A program made the translations under genes and the position numbers. From Chloroflexota bacterium (GTDB lineage: Bacteria; Chloroflexota; Anaerolineae; Aggregatilineales; UBA3940), in assembly GCA_011051745.1 (NCBI GenBank), contig DRKO01000371.1:1-18790 (forward strand): a stretch of 18,790 bases of DNA. Direction: 5' to 3'. Within the stretch, counting starts at the first letter, position 1. Each line of letters starts with the position of its first letter. This document shows, in pieces, positions 1-6,968 of this stretch. The notes under the pieces were generated by a model, which saw only the letters and a list, made by a program, of their open reading frames with translations, ran no database searches and was not told the origin of the DNA.

Positions 1-145
1 AATCTTCCGCTACCTGTACCTGATCCACGTGCGCGGCGAGGGTGGGGCCCCCGACGAAGTCCTCCTGCGCGATTATCCTCTCCAGGCGACGGTGCTTCTG
101 TCGGGGCTGGCCGTCGTGATCATCCTGTACGTCATTCCCTCATGA
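1..145 (+). CDS. UbiA-family polyprenyl-phosphate phosphoribosyltransferase, C-terminal end (partial)
   Basis: The last 47 codons of a gene that begins before the window are readable in frame from base 2 to the TGA at 143-145. The peptide opens with RYLYLIHVRGEGGAPDEVLL and then runs into a hydrophobic helix (VLLSGLAVVIILYVIP). This matches the C-terminal end of decaprenyl-phosphate phosphoribosyltransferases, integral membrane UbiA-family enzymes that join PRPP to a polyprenyl phosphate. The call rests on family memory of this short tail. The stop overlaps the mevalonate kinase start (ATGA at 142-145), so translation of the two is probably coupled. The substrate is a polyprenyl phosphate, so the position next to isoprenoid-precursor genes makes metabolic sense. 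Another UbiA prenyltransferase cannot be excluded from this fragment. Confidence 0.7.
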   Translation, partial: IFRYLYLIHVRGEGGAPDEVLLRDYPLQATVLLSGLAVVIILYVIPS

Positions 146-1071
146 AGATCACCCGTGCTGCCGCACCCGGCAAGGTCATCCTCTTTGGGGAGCATGCCGT
201 CGTGTACGGGCAACCGGCGCTGGCCGTACCGGTACACGATCTTCAGGCTCAGGCGACCGTGCGCGAGGGCACGCCAGGCAGCGGCTTAATCATCGAGGCC
301 AGAGAGCTGAACCTGACGCTCTCGCTGACAGAGGCCGCGGAGGAAGGTCTGGCAATGGCCGCCCGGCTGGTGCTGGAGAAGCTGGGGGTCGAGGAGCCGG
401 ACGTCCGGATCACAATCGAATCAGGCATCCCGATCGCAAGCGGGCTGGGGAGTGGAGCCGCCGTTTCGGCGGCGCTGGCCCGCGCGCTGGCCGACTATCT
501 GGGGCATTCGCTGGAAGCGGGGGAACTCTCCGCGCTGGTTTACGAGGTCGAAAAGCTGTATCACGGTACACCGAGCGGGATTGATAACACTGTGATCTGC
601 TACGGGCAACCGGTGTTTTTCATCCGCAACCGGGCCATCGAGCGGTTTCGGCCCGGCGAGCCGTTCCACCTGTTAATCGGTGATACGGGGGTCGCCAGCC
701 TGACGCGCCTCACAGTGGGACGTGTGCGCGAGGGCTGGGAGCGCGATCCCGAAACATACGAAGTGCTCTTTAAGCAGATCGGAGAGATCGTCCGGCAGGC
801 CCGGCAGGCCATCGAGAGGGGTGAGACCAGGCGTCTGGGTCCCCTGATGACCCGCAATCAGGAGTTGTTGCGTCGCCTGGATGTCTCTTCCCCGGAGCTG
901 GAGACGCTGATCGAGGCCGCTCTGCAGGCCGGGGCAGAAGGGGCGAAGCTCTCTGGCGGAGGCGGGGGCGGCAACATGATCGCCCTGATCAGACCGGAGC
1001 AGGCGGAGCACATCAGCGAGATACTGAGACGGGCCGGGGCCACCCGTGTGATACATACGGTCGTCAGATAG
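142..1071 (+). CDS. mvk: Mevalonate kinase
   Basis: GHMP-family kinase of 309 residues, the usual length for the bacterial/archaeal enzyme. It phosphorylates mevalonate with ATP to mevalonate 5-phosphate in the cytoplasm. The N-terminal motif PGKVILFGEHAVVYG (9-23) carries the expected lysine K11. The glycine/serine-rich nucleotide loop PIASGLGSGAA lies at 97-107. HGTPSGIDN (141-149) supplies the catalytic aspartate D148, and KLSGGGGGGNM (269-279) is the C-terminal GHMP motif. Among GHMP kinases, the GEHAVVYG and PSGID motifs favour mevalonate kinase over phosphomevalonate kinase. The ATG overlaps the preceding stop by four bases. The isopentenyl phosphate kinase gene follows 16 bp later, so the three pathway genes form one operon whose promoter lies before the window. 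Confidence 0.93.
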   Translation: MKITRAAAPGKVILFGEHAVVYGQPALAVPVHDLQAQATVREGTPGSGLIIEARELNLTLSLTEAAEEGLAMAARLVLEKLGVEEPDVRITIESGIPIASGLGSGAAVSAALARALADYLGHSLEAGELSALVYEVEKLYHGTPSGIDNTVICYGQPVFFIRNRAIERFRPGEPFHLLIGDTGVASLTRLTVGRVREGWERDPETYEVLFKQIGEIVRQARQAIERGETRRLGPLMTRNQELLRRLDVSSPELETLIEAALQAGAEGAKLSGGGGGGNMIALIRPEQAEHISEILRRAGATRVIHTVVR

Positions 1072-1087
1072 GAACGGGACACGGGGC

Positions 1088-1876
1088 ATGCTGATCTTCC
1101 TGAAGCTTGGTGGCTCGCTGATCACCGACAAATCCCGCCCGGAGACGGCCCGCCCGGAAGCGATCGCGCGGCTGGCCGGGGAAATCGCAGAGGCGCTACA
1201 GGCACACCCCGATCTGGCGCTGCTCATCGGGCATGGAAGCGGGAGCTTCGGCCACATGGCAGCCGCCCGGTACGGCACTCATGAGGGGGTGGAGGGACCG
1301 GAGGCATGGCGGGGCTTTGCGAAGGTGGCGCTCTCCGCCGCGCGGCTTAACCACATCATGCTGGAAGCGCTCGACAGGGCCGGGGTTCCGGTCTTCCGGG
1401 TGCAACCGTCCGCGTCGGCGGTCTGCCGGGGCGGCCAGCTTATTGAGATGGCCCTCCGGCCCCTCCAGAAGGCCCTTGAGGAAGGGCTTGTCCCGCTCGT
1501 CTACGGCGATGTCGCCATTGACGAGGTACAGGGCGGGGCAATCATCAGCACGGAGACGATCTTCGGCTATCTGGCCCACCATCTCACGCCCGTGCGAATT
1601 CTGCTGGCCGGGGGCTTCAAAGGAGTACAGGATCGGGAAGGAGAGGTCATCGCCCGCATCACGCCGGACAGTCTCGGCGAATTGCAGACCGCGCTCGGCG
1701 GCTCCGGCCAGACGGATGTCACCGGCGGGATGGCTTCCAAAGTCGCCTCTATGCTGGCGCTATGCGAGGCGATCCCCGGCCTGAGAGTGCATATCTTCTC
1801 TGGAGAGCAGCCGGGTAATGTCTACACCGCCCTCACCGGCGACGATCTCCCGTTCGGCACGCAGCTTTCCGCCTGA
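1088..1876 (+). CDS. ipk: Isopentenyl phosphate kinase
   Basis: Amino-acid-kinase-fold protein of 262 residues, typical for isopentenyl phosphate kinase, which converts isopentenyl phosphate plus ATP to IPP. Visible motifs are LKLGGSLITDK (5-15) with lysines for ATP phosphates, GHGSGSFGH (48-56) ending in the histidine that marks IPK against other members of the fold (H56), GDVAID (140-145) and TDVTGGMASK (209-218). It lies between mevalonate kinase and the decarboxylase, 16 bp and 24 bp away. That places it at the end of a route that makes isopentenyl phosphate instead of mevalonate diphosphate. The main alternative fold members (uridylate, glutamate or acetylglutamate kinase) lack the GSFGH histidine and would not fit this neighbourhood. 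Confidence 0.92.
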   Translation: MLIFLKLGGSLITDKSRPETARPEAIARLAGEIAEALQAHPDLALLIGHGSGSFGHMAAARYGTHEGVEGPEAWRGFAKVALSAARLNHIMLEALDRAGVPVFRVQPSASAVCRGGQLIEMALRPLQKALEEGLVPLVYGDVAIDEVQGGAIISTETIFGYLAHHLTPVRILLAGGFKGVQDREGEVIARITPDSLGELQTALGGSGQTDVTGGMASKVASMLALCEAIPGLRVHIFSGEQPGNVYTALTGDDLPFGTQLSA

Positions 1877-1900
1877 TCTCGCAGGCACACAGAGGCATAC

Positions 1901-2899
1901 ATGACCGGGGTAGCGACGGCACGCAGCAACAGCAACATCGCCCTGATCAAGTACTGGGGCAATCGGGACGACGAGTTACGTCTACCGGCGAATGGCTCGA
2001 TCTCGATGAATCTGGAGGGGCTGGAGACGGTGACAACCGTCCGCTTCTCCACCGAACTAGCAGGCGACCGCCTGATCCTGAACGGCGAACTGCGGCAGGA
2101 TGAGGCGCTGGAGCGCGTCGCCAGGCATCTGGATCACATCCGCAGGCTGGCGGGCGTGGCTCTTCCGGCGGAAGTGATCTCACGCAACAACTTCCCGACC
2201 GGCGCGGGGATCGCCTCGTCGGCCTCAGCCTTTGCTGCCCTGACGGTAGCAGCCTGCCGCGCTCTTGGTCTGGAGCTGAGCGAGCGGGAGCTTTCCGCGC
2301 TGGCGCGGCTCGGCTCCGGCTCTGCCTGCCGCTCGGTGCCGGGGGGGTTCGTCGAATGGTACGCCGGTGAGGATCATGGATCATCCTACGCGGAGAGCAT
2401 CGCACCGGCGGATCACTGGGAGCTGATAGACCTGGTCGCCATCGTCAGCCGGGAACACAAGGCGGTGGGATCAACCGGTGGGCACACGCTGGCCCCCACC
2501 TCCCCTCTCCAGGCTGCCCGTATCGCCGACACGCCCCGCCGACTGGCGATCTGCCGGACGGCTATTCTGGAACGCGATTTCGAGGCACTGGCCGGGGTGG
2601 TTGAGCAGGATGCGTTGATGATGCACGCCGTCATGATGACTTCCCGCCCCACCCTGCTCTACTGGTCTCCGGCCACCCTGCGCGTTATTCAGGCCGTCCA
2701 GCGCTGGCGGAATGAGGGGATACCGGTCTGCTTCACAATTGACGCCGGGCCTAATGTGCATGTACTCACTCCGGCCAGCCACCACCAGAAGCTCAACGAT
2801 GCGCTGAGGAGCCTTGAGGGAGTGCAGGAGGTGCTGATCGCGGGGCCGGGCGGCCCAACGGAGTTGCTCACCGAACATCTAAGTGCACAGGTACATTGA
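1901..2899 (+). CDS. mvaD: Phosphomevalonate decarboxylase (diphosphomevalonate decarboxylase family)
   Basis: GHMP-superfamily decarboxylase of 332 residues. Family motifs are NIALIKYWGNRD (12-23), the phosphate loop NFPTGAGIASSASAFAAL (97-114), RLGSGSACRSVPGGFVEW (136-153, with R144 of the conserved SACRS) and DAGPNVHVL (281-289, with the catalytic aspartate D281). Classical diphosphomevalonate decarboxylases read KYWGK at the first motif; here it is KYWGN (N21), so a basic residue near the substrate phosphates is lost. The enzyme from the chloroflexote Roseiflexus castenholzii, once annotated as diphosphomevalonate decarboxylase, acts on mevalonate 5-phosphate. With isopentenyl phosphate kinase next door and no phosphomevalonate kinase, I infer the same here. 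Family assignment is near certain and substrate assignment likely. An AGAGG ribosome site sits upstream of the ATG. Confidence 0.88.
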   Translation: MTGVATARSNSNIALIKYWGNRDDELRLPANGSISMNLEGLETVTTVRFSTELAGDRLILNGELRQDEALERVARHLDHIRRLAGVALPAEVISRNNFPTGAGIASSASAFAALTVAACRALGLELSERELSALARLGSGSACRSVPGGFVEWYAGEDHGSSYAESIAPADHWELIDLVAIVSREHKAVGSTGGHTLAPTSPLQAARIADTPRRLAICRTAILERDFEALAGVVEQDALMMHAVMMTSRPTLLYWSPATLRVIQAVQRWRNEGIPVCFTIDAGPNVHVLTPASHHQKLNDALRSLEGVQEVLIAGPGGPTELLTEHLSAQVH

Positions 2900-2925
2900 T
2901 CGGAGCCCGGACAGGCAGGTATAAT
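2896..2925 (+). promoter_or_regulatory. Sigma-70-type promoter for the rseP unit
   Basis: TTGATC at 2896-2901, an 18-base spacer, then a perfect TATAAT at 2920-2925. The -35 box overlaps the TGA stop of the decarboxylase gene. Transcription would start near 2932, about 55 bases before the rseP ATG. No hairpin terminator is visible between the two units, so read-through from the mevalonate operon is also possible. Confidence 0.7.
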
Positions 2926-2987
2926 GAGGCAGCGGAAAGGCATTTGAAGATGCCTCCGATAGAGGAGACAGAAAGGTAACTGGTTTA

Positions 2988-4061
2988 ATGGATTTGGGTG
3001 GTACGGGATTATCTGTTCTGGCGTTCTTCCTTGTCATCGGTCCTCTGATTCTGGTACACGAGCTGGGGCACTTTCTGGTGGCACGCTGGCATGGGATCAG
3101 AGTGGAGGAATTTGGAATCGGCTTCCCGCCCCGCATGGTGACGCTCTTTGAGCAGGGTGGGACGAAGTTCACGTTGAACTGGATTCCGCTGGGCGGGTTC
3201 ATGCGCCCGGCAGGGGAGGACGATCCTTCGGTTGAAGGGGGGCTGGCGGCAGCGTCCAAGCGGGCCAGGCTGGCGGTTCTGGCCGCCGGGCCGATCGCAA
3301 ACTTTCTGCTCGCTTTTCTGTTGCTGGTCCTTATGTTCATGCTGGGTGCGCCGGAAGAGCAGCCGGGGGCCAGCATCGCGCTTGTCGAGCCCGGATCGCC
3401 GGCTGAGCGCGCCGGACTTCAGCCCGGCGACATCATCCTGAGCGCCGATGATGTCCCCATCGAGCAGTATACAGACCTGACTCATTACATCTTCAGCCAC
3501 GTGGGGGAGACGGTCATACTGACCGTACAGCGCGGGGATGAAATGCTCGATCTAAGCATCACCCCCCGCACCGAGTGGCCGGAAGGGCAGGGGCCAACGG
3601 GCATCGTGGTGCAGCCCGTCGTTGAGATCAAACGACACGGCCTCTTTGGAGCAACATGGCAGGCGATCAAAGAATTTGGGGCCCTGTTGAAAGCCTTTAT
3701 CGAAGTTCCCGCCGCCGTGATCAGGGAGCAGATTCCGGCCCGCTATCTGCGCCCGATCAGCATTGTCGGGATCAGCCAGCTTGGCGGGCAGGCAATCGGG
3801 GCCTCCTTTGATCAGAACGCTGCCTGGCCGATCATCCAGCTAACGGCCTTCATCAGCCTGGCGCTGGGGGTCACCAACCTGTTGCCCCTTCCGGCGCTTG
3901 ACGGTGGGCGGATTCTGTTCGTCCTGATCGAGGCCATCCGGGGCAGGCGAGTCGATCCGCAGCGGGAGACGCTCGTCCACTTCATCGGCTTTGCGCTGCT
4001 CCTGACGGCGATGATCTTCTTTATCTACCTGGACATCGTCGATCCGCTCGTCAGGCAGTAG
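2988..4061 (+). CDS. rseP: RIP metalloprotease RseP (site-2 protease, M50)
   Basis: Integral-membrane zinc protease of 357 residues that cuts substrates within the membrane. The first helix carries HELGH (24-28), with two zinc histidines and the catalytic glutamate. GPIANFLLA (101-109) begins the second helix. A single PDZ domain spans roughly 123-195 (PGSPAERAGLQPGDIIL), and NLLPLPALDGGR (297-308) holds the third zinc ligand, D305. C-terminal helices follow. The one-PDZ layout and length match the RseP/RasP type. In many bacteria rseP sits next to dxr of the non-mevalonate isoprenoid route; here it follows a mevalonate-type cluster instead. It has its own promoter, and the HEAT-repeat gene lies 45 bp downstream. 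The actual anti-sigma or signal-peptide substrates cannot be read from the sequence. Confidence 0.93.
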   Translation: MDLGGTGLSVLAFFLVIGPLILVHELGHFLVARWHGIRVEEFGIGFPPRMVTLFEQGGTKFTLNWIPLGGFMRPAGEDDPSVEGGLAAASKRARLAVLAAGPIANFLLAFLLLVLMFMLGAPEEQPGASIALVEPGSPAERAGLQPGDIILSADDVPIEQYTDLTHYIFSHVGETVILTVQRGDEMLDLSITPRTEWPEGQGPTGIVVQPVVEIKRHGLFGATWQAIKEFGALLKAFIEVPAAVIREQIPARYLRPISIVGISQLGGQAIGASFDQNAAWPIIQLTAFISLALGVTNLLPLPALDGGRILFVLIEAIRGRRVDPQRETLVHFIGFALLLTAMIFFIYLDIVDPLVRQ

Positions 4062-4106
4062 ACAGGCTGCCGAAAACGTACTGATGAGGAAGACTGGCAG
4101 GTCTTT

Positions 4107-5117
4107 ATGAGGATGAGAAGTATCGGTGATGATTTCGCAGAACTGCTGGCTAATCTGCTGGACGCCGGGGCTCCCCTGCGGGCAGCCCTGATCTACCGTC
4201 TCTCCGAACCGATGCCCGAAGAACTGGCGCTGGTTCAGGCCGAGTGGGGCAACGTGCCGGTCGAGCGGCGGCGTCTGTTGATGGCCCGTCTGGCAGAGGC
4301 CAGCGAGGTGGCTTTCGATCTCGACTTCTCGGCGATTGCGACATTTGCGTTGCAGGACCCAGACGCCGAGGTGCGCAAGCACGCCATTGAGACTCTGTGG
4401 GAAAGCGAACACCCCGCCCTGATGCGGTTGTTTATCGAGCTGCTCCAGACGGACAGTGACAGCCGGGTGAGAGCCGCCGCCGCCATAAGTCTCGGGCGGT
4501 TTGTGCTGGCGGGGGAGCTGGGAACCCTGCCGGAGGCGACGGCCAGAGAGGCGGAGGAAGCCCTCCTGTGCATCTGTCAGGCCGGAGAGGATGCGCTGGA
4601 GGTGCGTCGCCGCGCGCTGGAAAGCCTTGCTTTCTCAGGCCGGGCCGAGGTAGCCCCTCTGATCGAAGAGGCGTCCCGGCACGACGATCTCAAGATGCGG
4701 GCCAGCGCTCTGCTCGCGATGGGGCGTAGCGCCGATGAGCGATGGGGGGCGCAGGTGCTACGCGCTCTGGATAGCCGGGAAGCCGAACTGCGCTTCGAGG
4801 CCGCCCACGCCGCGGGGGAACTGGGTCTCCAGCCCGCTATTCCGCGTCTGGTCGAACTGGCCCACGAGCCCGATCGTGAAATCAAAGAGGCAGCCATCTG
4901 GGCGCTGGGCGAGATCGGCGGGCCGGACGCCGAACAGGCGCTGTACGCCCTGATCGAGAGAGAGGCGGATGAAAGCCTGATCGAGTCCATCGAGGATGCG
5001 CTGAGCATGGCCGCCCTGATGGCGGGTGAATTCGCCCCTCTCATCTTCTCGCTTGGCGACGAGGAAGACGATCTCCTTGACTTTGAAGACCCTGATATTG
5101 AGGACGATCTTGGTTAA
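4107..5117 (+). CDS. HEAT-repeat protein with acidic C-terminus
   Basis: Cytoplasmic protein of 336 residues built of tandem alpha-helical HEAT/PBS-lyase-type repeats. Repeat units with the DxxxxVRxxAxxxLG pattern are visible from about residue 80 to 290, e.g. DAEVRKHAIETL, DSRVRAAAAISLG, LEVRRRALESL, DREIKEAAIWALGEIG. The last ~20 residues are strongly acidic (EDDLLDFEDPDIEDDLG). There is no signal peptide, membrane helix or catalytic motif. Such solenoids usually act as protein-binding scaffolds; no partner can be named. It lies 45 bp after rseP and 69 bp before a peptidase gene on the same strand, so it is probably co-transcribed with rseP. The start could be ATG 4107 or ATG 4113, two codons apart; neither has a strong ribosome site. 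Confidence 0.85.
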   Translation: MRMRSIGDDFAELLANLLDAGAPLRAALIYRLSEPMPEELALVQAEWGNVPVERRRLLMARLAEASEVAFDLDFSAIATFALQDPDAEVRKHAIETLWESEHPALMRLFIELLQTDSDSRVRAAAAISLGRFVLAGELGTLPEATAREAEEALLCICQAGEDALEVRRRALESLAFSGRAEVAPLIEEASRHDDLKMRASALLAMGRSADERWGAQVLRALDSREAELRFEAAHAAGELGLQPAIPRLVELAHEPDREIKEAAIWALGEIGGPDAEQALYALIEREADESLIESIEDALSMAALMAGEFAPLIFSLGDEEDDLLDFEDPDIEDDLG

Positions 5118-5186
5118 ACCTGACTCAGGACTCCGGAGTGGCCCGGCCTCCTCCGCTCAGGTTCCCGGCGGGTTACTCCCAGAGCG

Positions 5187-6503
5187 GTGCTTATGCCAGG
5201 GACACGCAGAGTAGCAGCGGGCGGGCTGCCCGCCCTGCTGGTTAGCCTCTCGCTGGCGCTGGCTCCGGCAGCGGGAGTCTCGGCGCAGGAGCCGGAGGCC
5301 CTCCAGACGCAACAGTCCGTCTCCATCATCTACGGCGACAGCCTGACGTTCAACATTCAGGCCAGCGCCGAGGTTCCCCTCACCGGCGCGCGCCTGACAG
5401 TGCAGGTTGCCCATCGTGAGGAAGTGTATAGCGAGGCCGTCCCCCTCACCCCCGGGATATTCGTTGAACTATCCCACACCATCCCCGTCACGGCCCTTGA
5501 TCTGCCGCCCTTCGCGGAGTTCACGTACTACTGGGACTTTCAGGACGAGAACGGAGGCCAGTACCGCACCGATCCGGAGACTCTGCGGTATGAGGATACA
5601 GGCGTCCCCTGGGAGTGGGTCGTTGCCTCACGGGGAAATGTGTTCGTCCACACCGACGGGCAGGACGAAACAGTAAGCCGGGTGGCGCTTGAAGTAGCCA
5701 TAGCCGCGCTCACAGACGTAAGTCAGGTAACCGGCCCTCCGGTCGAGGACGATATCCATATTTACGTCTATCCAGAGCTCGCCCAGCTGGCAGGCAGCCT
5801 GCGTCTGCACGGGCGACAGGTGCAGGACTGGGTGGCGGCTTACGCCATTCCAGAGCAGCGCGTTATCCTCGTCTCTGCCGCCTCCGGCCCGGAATTGACG
5901 GCCAGTTTGCAGCAGGACATCCCCCACGAGATCGCCCATCTGGCAGTGTATCTCGCCGCCGGGGAACATGCATCCGGCGTTCCCGGCTGGTTCAACGAGG
6001 GGCTGGCGATCACAAGCTCGGCGGAGCCGGACCCCACCCTGCGGGGCGTTCTGGAGGAAGCCATCCGGGAGCAGGAGCCCGTCCCATCACTGGAATCGCT
6101 GTGCGTCGCCAGCTTCAGCCATTTGTCCCCCCGCGAGGCGACTCTCGCCTACGCCAAAAGCGAAAGCGTGATGCGCTACCTGATCAGCCGCTACGGCCTC
6201 TCTCAGGTCCGTGCCCTGATGAGCGGTTACGTGGACGGCCTCTCCTGCGAAGGGGCCGTCCAGCGCGCGCTGGGCGTCTCGCTGGCCGATCTGGAGCAGC
6301 AGTGGGAAGCGGAGCTTCTGCACGACATCTCACGCTCGCGCCGCGACGACATATCCCTGACACCCTGGCTGATCGTCTGGGTGATCAGTCTGGTTCTGGC
6401 CTCCCTGTTTATCGCCCCTCAGCCGTCCCGATCCGGCGTCAGGTCGGAGGCAGAACCGCAGGCCCCCTTCAGCACACCTTCTCAGGACAGGACGACAGGA
6501 TGA
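5187..6503 (+). CDS. Exported HExxH peptidase (peptidase MA-like) with C-terminal membrane anchor
   Basis: Protein of 438 residues. An N-terminal signal sequence (basic TRR, then a hydrophobic stretch 14-27, likely cleavage near VSAQ 31-34) precedes a beta-rich region to about 140. A gluzincin-like metalloprotease domain follows, with HEIAH (247-251) and a downstream glutamate in WFNEGLA (E271) as the expected zinc ligand. This is the arrangement of the peptidase MA-like family. Residues about 393-410 form a transmembrane helix, so the catalytic part should face outside. The start is GTG 5187 or, six bases on, ATG 5193; the signal peptide is intact from either. The neighbours are the HEAT-repeat and acylphosphatase genes on the same strand. 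Its substrate is unknown. Activity is inferred from the motif only. Confidence 0.82.
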   Translation: MLMPGTRRVAAGGLPALLVSLSLALAPAAGVSAQEPEALQTQQSVSIIYGDSLTFNIQASAEVPLTGARLTVQVAHREEVYSEAVPLTPGIFVELSHTIPVTALDLPPFAEFTYYWDFQDENGGQYRTDPETLRYEDTGVPWEWVVASRGNVFVHTDGQDETVSRVALEVAIAALTDVSQVTGPPVEDDIHIYVYPELAQLAGSLRLHGRQVQDWVAAYAIPEQRVILVSAASGPELTASLQQDIPHEIAHLAVYLAAGEHASGVPGWFNEGLAITSSAEPDPTLRGVLEEAIREQEPVPSLESLCVASFSHLSPREATLAYAKSESVMRYLISRYGLSQVRALMSGYVDGLSCEGAVQRALGVSLADLEQQWEAELLHDISRSRRDDISLTPWLIVWVISLVLASLFIAPQPSRSGVRSEAEPQAPFSTPSQDRTTG

Positions 6504-6533
6504 AGCAGGGAGAGGAAGGAGGGTAAAAAGGCA

Positions 6534-6839
6534 ATGAGCGACGAACAAAAAGCCCGCCCTGAAGCCCGACTACATGCCATCGTGCACGGGCTGGTGCAGG
6601 GAGTGAACTTCAGAGCCTTCACCCAGCACGAAGCCCTCAAGCGGCGGCTGACGGGCTGGGTGCGCAATCGCACCGATGGGACGGTAGAGACGGTCGCCGA
6701 GGGAGACCGGGCCGCCCTCGAAGCTTTCCTCAAGTTCCTTCATCGCGGCTCCCCTTACGCCCAGGTCACCAAAGTGGATGCAAGCTGGGAAGAGGCGACC
6801 GGTGAGTTCGACGATTTCCGCATAATACGTTATTTTTAG
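6534..6839 (+). CDS. acyP: Acylphosphatase
   Basis: Small cytoplasmic enzyme of 101 residues that hydrolyses acyl phosphates. The signature GLVQGVNFRAF (19-29) supplies the phosphate-binding arginine R27, and GWVRNRTDGTVE (41-52) supplies the catalytic asparagine N45. Both are the invariant residues of the family, and the ending (FRIIRYF) fits its last beta strand. The length is normal. The purine-rich stretch GAGGAAGGAGGG before ATG 6534 is a good ribosome site. It lies 30 bp after the peptidase gene and probably ends the rseP transcription unit, although no clear hairpin terminator follows in 6840-6968. Confidence 0.95.
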   Translation: MSDEQKARPEARLHAIVHGLVQGVNFRAFTQHEALKRRLTGWVRNRTDGTVETVAEGDRAALEAFLKFLHRGSPYAQVTKVDASWEEATGEFDDFRIIRYF

Positions 6840-6968
6840 GCTTCCTGTCTCCCTGTCGGAAATACGGAGGGTGAGAAATTCCCGCCTTCCCATGAAGCTT
6901 TCCTGAGAGAGAGCGTTTCTCTGTGATCTCAAACGCTGTCAGGGCTTACCCGGAACGACAATTACCTC

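Noticed and set aside
5130..5139. Palindrome ACTCCGGAGT between the HEAT-repeat and peptidase genes
   Set aside because: Ten bases with no loop or T run; probably chance.
6908..6922. Possible hairpin AGAGA-GCGTT-TCTCT after acyP
   Set aside because: Only five weak pairs and no T run, so not a credible terminator. Nothing else is recognisable in 6840-6968.
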